From Planctomycetota bacterium (GTDB taxonomy: Bacteria; Planctomycetota; PLA2; JAEUHO01): DNA of 8,613 nucleotides. Below, piece after piece: positions 6,004 to 8,613 of the stretch (its first letter is position 1; every line of letters starts with the position of its first letter). Below the pieces are notes generated by a model, which saw nothing but the letters and a program-made list of their open reading frames with translations, searched no databases and was not told where the DNA came from. The stretch spans positions 1 through 8,613 of the forward strand of contig JAHEIK010000145.1 of NCBI GenBank assembly GCA_024639415.1, written 5' to 3'. A program made the position numbers and the translations under genes.

Positions 6004-6483
6004 ATGGACGACGCGGCCCGCACCACACTTCGCAACCTGATCCTGGGGAGCCGCGTGCTCTCCGTGGCCGTCGATGCCGAGGGGCAGCCCTACGCGTCGC
6101 TGCTGCCCTACGCCATGCGGCCGGACCTGAGCGGTTTCCTGGTGCACGTCTCCGAGTTGGCCAAGCACACGCGTGGTCTGACGGACGGTGCCGACTTCGG
6201 CCTCGTAATCCACCAACCTGACGATGGCGAGATCGATGCCCTGCAAGTCCCGCGGGTGCTCCTGCAGGGCAGCGTGCGGCGTCTCGAGCGGGGGAGCGAA
6301 GCCTGGACGACGGCGCAAGCCGCGTTTGTCGCCAAGTTCCCCCAGAGCGAGATGACCTTCGGTCTGGGCGACTTCCATCTGTGCGAGTTGCGGCCGGAGC
6401 GGGGTCGCCTCGTCACCGGCTTCGCCGGAGCGCACAACATCGGTCCCCAGACCCTCGCGAAGCTCGCGGCGGAAGACGCGTGA
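6004..6483 (+). CDS. HugZ-like / pyridoxamine-phosphate-oxidase-type FMN split-barrel protein
   Basis: 159 residues. ATG 6004 has GAGGAA five bases upstream. The order is that of the split-barrel family: a first helix RTTLRNLILGSRVLSVAV (6-23), strand pair QPYASLLPYAM, GFLVHVSELAKHTRGL (44-59, the segment that usually contacts the flavin phosphate), LVIHQP, VPRVLLQGSVRRL, and a C-terminal FHLCELRPERGRLVTGFAGAHNI. The last block (Leu-Pro-Glu-Arg-Gly-Arg then Gly-Phe) is typical of HugZ-type heme-handling proteins. The C-terminal DUF2470-type domain of full-length HugZ (about 250 residues) is absent, leaving the single barrel. Likely a cytoplasmic FMN-binding dimer; whether it touches heme is unknown. 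It ends seven bases before uup and follows mscS by 45 bases, so co-transcription is likely, though no functional link is evident. Confidence 0.8.
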   Translation: MDDAARTTLRNLILGSRVLSVAVDAEGQPYASLLPYAMRPDLSGFLVHVSELAKHTRGLTDGADFGLVIHQPDDGEIDALQVPRVLLQGSVRRLERGSEAWTTAQAAFVAKFPQSEMTFGLGDFHLCELRPERGRLVTGFAGAHNIGPQTLAKLAAEDA

Positions 6484-6490
6484 GCGCCGC

Positions 6491-8254
6491 GTGCCCCTGA
6501 TCCAGCTCCAGAAGACCACGGTCGCCTTCGGCGGACCGCCCGTGCTCGACGCCGTGGATCTCGTCCTCGAGCGGGGAGAGCGCCTGGCCGTTCTCGGGCG
6601 CAACGGCGCGGGCAAGTCCACGCTGCTCCAGGCGATCCAGGGCACGCTCGTTCCTGATGAGGGTGCGATCGTGCGGGATGCGGGCTTGCGCGTGGCGTCG
6701 CTGGGGCAGCACGTCCCGAAGGGGCTGCAGGGCACAGTGCTCGACCTGGCGCTGGAGGGCGTGTCGGCCAGCGTCCATGCCGCGGAAGCCGCCATCTCCC
6801 GCGTCGGCTTGGAGTCGACGGCGCTCGTCGCCGAGCTATCGGCCGGGCTCAAGCGCCGCGCCCTGCTCGCGCGGGCCTTGGTGAGCGATCCCGACGTCCT
6901 GCTGCTCGATGAGCCGACGAACCACCTCGACATCGAGGCGATCGGCTGGCTCGAGGAGTTCCTGCGGCGCCAGGCGCGTACGCTGCTCTTCGTGACGCAC
7001 GACCGGGCGTTCTTGCGCAACCTGGCCACGGGAATCCTCGATCTCGACCGAGGGCGCCTCACGCGCTATCCCGCCGACTACGACGGCTACCTCGAGCGCA
7101 AGGAGGCGGAGCTCGACGTCGAGCGGCGCGGCAATCGCCAGTTCGACAAGCACATGGCCGGGGAGGAAGTGTGGATCCGGCGCGGCGTGCGGGAGCGTCG
7201 CAAGCGCAACCAGGGGCGCGTCCGGCGCCTCATGTCGATGCGCGACGATCGCTCGGCGCGCCGGGAACGGTCGGCCTCGGTCCGCATGGAGGCGTCCTCG
7301 GCGGCGCCGTCGGGCCGCGTGGTGCTGCGCACCGAGGATCTCTCCTACACGTGGGACGAGGGCCTGCTGGTGCAGGGGCTCACCACGGAGATCCTGCGTG
7401 GCGATCGCGTGGGCATCGTCGGGCCCAACGGCTCCGGGAAGACGACGCTCCTGCGACTCCTCCTGGGCGAGCTGAAGCCGCAGTCAGGGCGCGTGCAGCT
7501 GGGTGCGAATCTCGAGATCGCCTACTTCGATCAGCTGCACGCCACGCTCGACGACACGGTATCGGCAGCCGACAACGTGAGCGGCGGGGATCAGACGGTG
7601 CGCGTGAACGGCAAGGAGCGGCACGTCGTCAGCTACCTCAGCGACTTCCTCTTCTCGGGCGATCAGGCGCGGGGTGGGATCCGCCACTTCTCAGGCGGCG
7701 AGCGCAATCGACTCTTGTTGGCACGCCTGTTTTGCAAGCCGTCGAATCTGCTGGTGCTCGATGAGCCCACGAATGACCTCGACGTCGAGACTCTCGAGGT
7801 ACTCGAGGATCTGCTGGCCGACTACGAAGGGTCGATCCTCGTCGTGAGCCACGATCGGGAACTCCTGGATCATGTCGTGACGAGTACGCTCGTTCTCGAA
7901 GGCGACGGCAAGGTGGGCGCCTATGCGGGGGGGTACTCCGATTGGCTGCAACAGCGGCGGGTGGTGGAGCCACAGCCGCAGCGTCGCAAGGCAGCGCCCG
8001 CGAAGAAGGCCGAGCGACCTGCCGCGTCGCTGAGTCGCGACGAGCGCAAGGAACTCCAAGCGCTTCCCGCGCGCATCGAGAAGCTCGAGGCCGGGCTCGC
8101 CAAGCTGCACGAGCTGATGGCGGCGCCGGACTTCTTCAAGGGATCGAAGGAGCGCATCGCGACGGCGCAGGAGCGCCTCGGAGAGTTCGAGGCTGCGATC
8201 GCCAAGGCGTATGCGCGCTGGGAGGCGCTGGAGGAGCGGCAGGAAACGCGGTAG
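6491..8254 (+). CDS. uup: ABC-F family ATPase, Uup type
   Basis: 587 residues, a soluble protein with two ATPase domains and no membrane part. GTG 6491 is the start: it lies seven bases after the previous stop, and MPLIQL aligns with the N-terminus of Uup; the ribosome site is weak, suggesting coupling. Domain 1: Walker A GRNGAGKST (36-44), Q-loop LGQ (71-73), signature LSAG (116-119, in place of LSGG), Walker B LLLDEPTNHLD (137-147) and THDR. The linker follows, with AGEEVWIRRGVRERRKRNQGR, a Uup hallmark. Domain 2: GPNGSGKTT (311-319), FSGGERNR (400-407), LDEPTNDLD with catalytic Glu425, and SHDR. The last ~75 residues form the Uup-type coiled coil (LPARIEKLEAGLAKL, PDFFKG, ARWEALEE), known in E. 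coli Uup to bind DNA. Only about 43 residues separate the Q-loop and signature of domain 1; E. coli Uup has some 40 more, corresponding to the arm subdomain. The stop codon lies inside the downstream repeat. Uup is linked to ribosome function and to suppression of transposon excision and tandem-repeat deletion. Confidence 0.93.
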   Translation: MPLIQLQKTTVAFGGPPVLDAVDLVLERGERLAVLGRNGAGKSTLLQAIQGTLVPDEGAIVRDAGLRVASLGQHVPKGLQGTVLDLALEGVSASVHAAEAAISRVGLESTALVAELSAGLKRRALLARALVSDPDVLLLDEPTNHLDIEAIGWLEEFLRRQARTLLFVTHDRAFLRNLATGILDLDRGRLTRYPADYDGYLERKEAELDVERRGNRQFDKHMAGEEVWIRRGVRERRKRNQGRVRRLMSMRDDRSARRERSASVRMEASSAAPSGRVVLRTEDLSYTWDEGLLVQGLTTEILRGDRVGIVGPNGSGKTTLLRLLLGELKPQSGRVQLGANLEIAYFDQLHATLDDTVSAADNVSGGDQTVRVNGKERHVVSYLSDFLFSGDQARGGIRHFSGGERNRLLLARLFCKPSNLLVLDEPTNDLDVETLEVLEDLLADYEGSILVVSHDRELLDHVVTSTLVLEGDGKVGAYAGGYSDWLQQRRVVEPQPQRRKAAPAKKAERPAASLSRDERKELQALPARIEKLEAGLAKLHELMAAPDFFKGSKERIATAQERLGEFEAAIAKAYARWEALEERQETR

Positions 8255-8398
8255 GGGCATCCCGAGCCCTGAGTCCGCGAAGGGTGAGTGGTTGCCCGAC
8301 CACCCGTTCCCGCGAGAGACTCACGACAACGCACGGGCCGGGCAACGACTCACCCTGCCGCTCGACTACGTCTCGCTCCGGGTTCGCGATGCCCCTAC
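8251..8398. repeat. Palindromic intergenic repeat, copy 1
   Basis: 148 bp with nested inverted repeats. The outer arms, 8251-8273 and 8376-8398, are perfect for the first 11 bases (GTAGGGGCATC / GATGCCCCTAC) and match at 20 of 23. The inner arms, 8281-8300 and 8337-8356, match at 18 of 20 (AGGGTGAGT...GTTGCCCG). Between the inner arms are 36 bases. The layout is like ERIC-type or MITE-type elements, but I do not recognise the sequence. Bases 8251-8254 are also the end of uup, including its TAG stop. The non-genic stretch 8255-8613 holds only this repeat, its linker and copy 2; I see no credible coding region there. Confidence 0.85.
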
Positions 8399-8424
8399 GG
8401 CGCTGCCCCTACGGCGCTGCCCCT
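8391..8424 (+). repeat. 14-bp tandem repeat at the end of repeat copy 1
   Basis: GCCCCTACGGCGCT occurs at 8391-8404 and again, identical, at 8405-8418, followed by a partial third copy GCCCCT (8419-8424). The first unit overlaps the right end of the palindromic repeat, so the extension may have come from slippage at that end. Copy 2 runs into the window edge with the first unit of the same series. Confidence 0.85.
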
Positions 8425-8456
8425 CACAGCACCAGCATCACGTCCGCCAGGAGGCT

Positions 8457-8604
8457 GTAGGGGCATCCCGAGCCCTGAGTCCGCGAAGGGTGAGTGGTTG
8501 CCCGACCACCCGTTCCCGCGAGAGACCCACGACAACGCACGGGCCGGGCAACGACTCACCCTGCCGCTCGACTACGTCTCGCTCCGGGTTCGCGATGCCC
8601 CTAC
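8457..8604. repeat. Palindromic intergenic repeat, copy 2
   Basis: Direct repeat of copy 1 at a distance of 206 bases. Bases 8457-8613 equal 8251-8407 except for one change (T8321 against C8527), so the match also extends nine bases past the palindrome to the window edge. A 58-base stretch (8399-8456) separates the two palindromes. Same orientation, same nested arms. The series may continue past base 8613. Confidence 0.85.
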
Positions 8605-8613
8605 GGCGCTGCC

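Noticed and set aside
5452..7062. 536-residue open frame on the minus strand opposite mscS, the HugZ-like gene and uup
   Set aside because: Antisense to three recognised proteins; the translation is Arg/Ser-rich with no recognisable domain.
8255..8460. Open frames crossing the repeat region
   Set aside because: They are continuations of frames that are shadows of uup, and their translations are low-complexity Arg/Ser/Pro without any motif.
8251..8613. CRISPR array
   Set aside because: Only two 148-bp units with a 58-base gap, far longer than CRISPR repeats, and no cas genes nearby.

Overview
The window is a GC-rich, gene-dense stretch of bacterial chromosome with third codon positions almost always G or C. 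A type-2 (single-chain, iron-sulfur) L-serine dehydratase, an MscS channel, a Uup-type ABC-F ATPase and a predicted lipoprotein suggest a Gram-negative, probably environmental bacterium. No marker gene fixes the phylum. Planctomycetota or Myxococcota-like lineages would fit, but that is a guess. No rRNA, tRNA, CRISPR, phage or transposase gene was seen.

Layout. Bases 1-1382 (+): sdaA, missing only its very 5' end (the window seems to start one base inside the start codon). 1594-2478 (+): a secreted Cys/Lys-rich repeat protein with 26 cysteines, which I do not recognise. 2504-2535: a 14-bp GC hairpin with a UUCG loop between convergent genes. 2556-3692 (-): a DUF2891-type lipoprotein. 3847-4071 (+): a 74-residue four-cysteine zinc-ribbon-like protein. 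4119-4601 (-) and 4555-5055 (-): a two-helix membrane protein and a DinB-like protein without the usual metal ligands, read as one unit in the order DinB, membrane protein. 5143-5958 (+), 6004-6483 (+) and 6491-8254 (+): mscS, a HugZ-like FMN split-barrel protein and uup, closely spaced and probably one operon. 8251-8613: two near-identical copies of a 148-bp nested-palindromic repeat with a 206-bp period. The first copy supplies the uup stop codon.

How the parts relate. Most of the window is ordinary housekeeping: serine catabolism, osmotic safety valve, ribosome-associated or genome-stability ATPase, flavin/heme-type oxidoreductase. The genes do not form one pathway. The least explained items are the Cys-rich repeat protein, the palindromic repeat pair at the right edge, and the Uup protein, whose first ATPase domain appears to lack the ribosome-contacting arm. 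I saw no clear new multi-gene system; these are separate leads.
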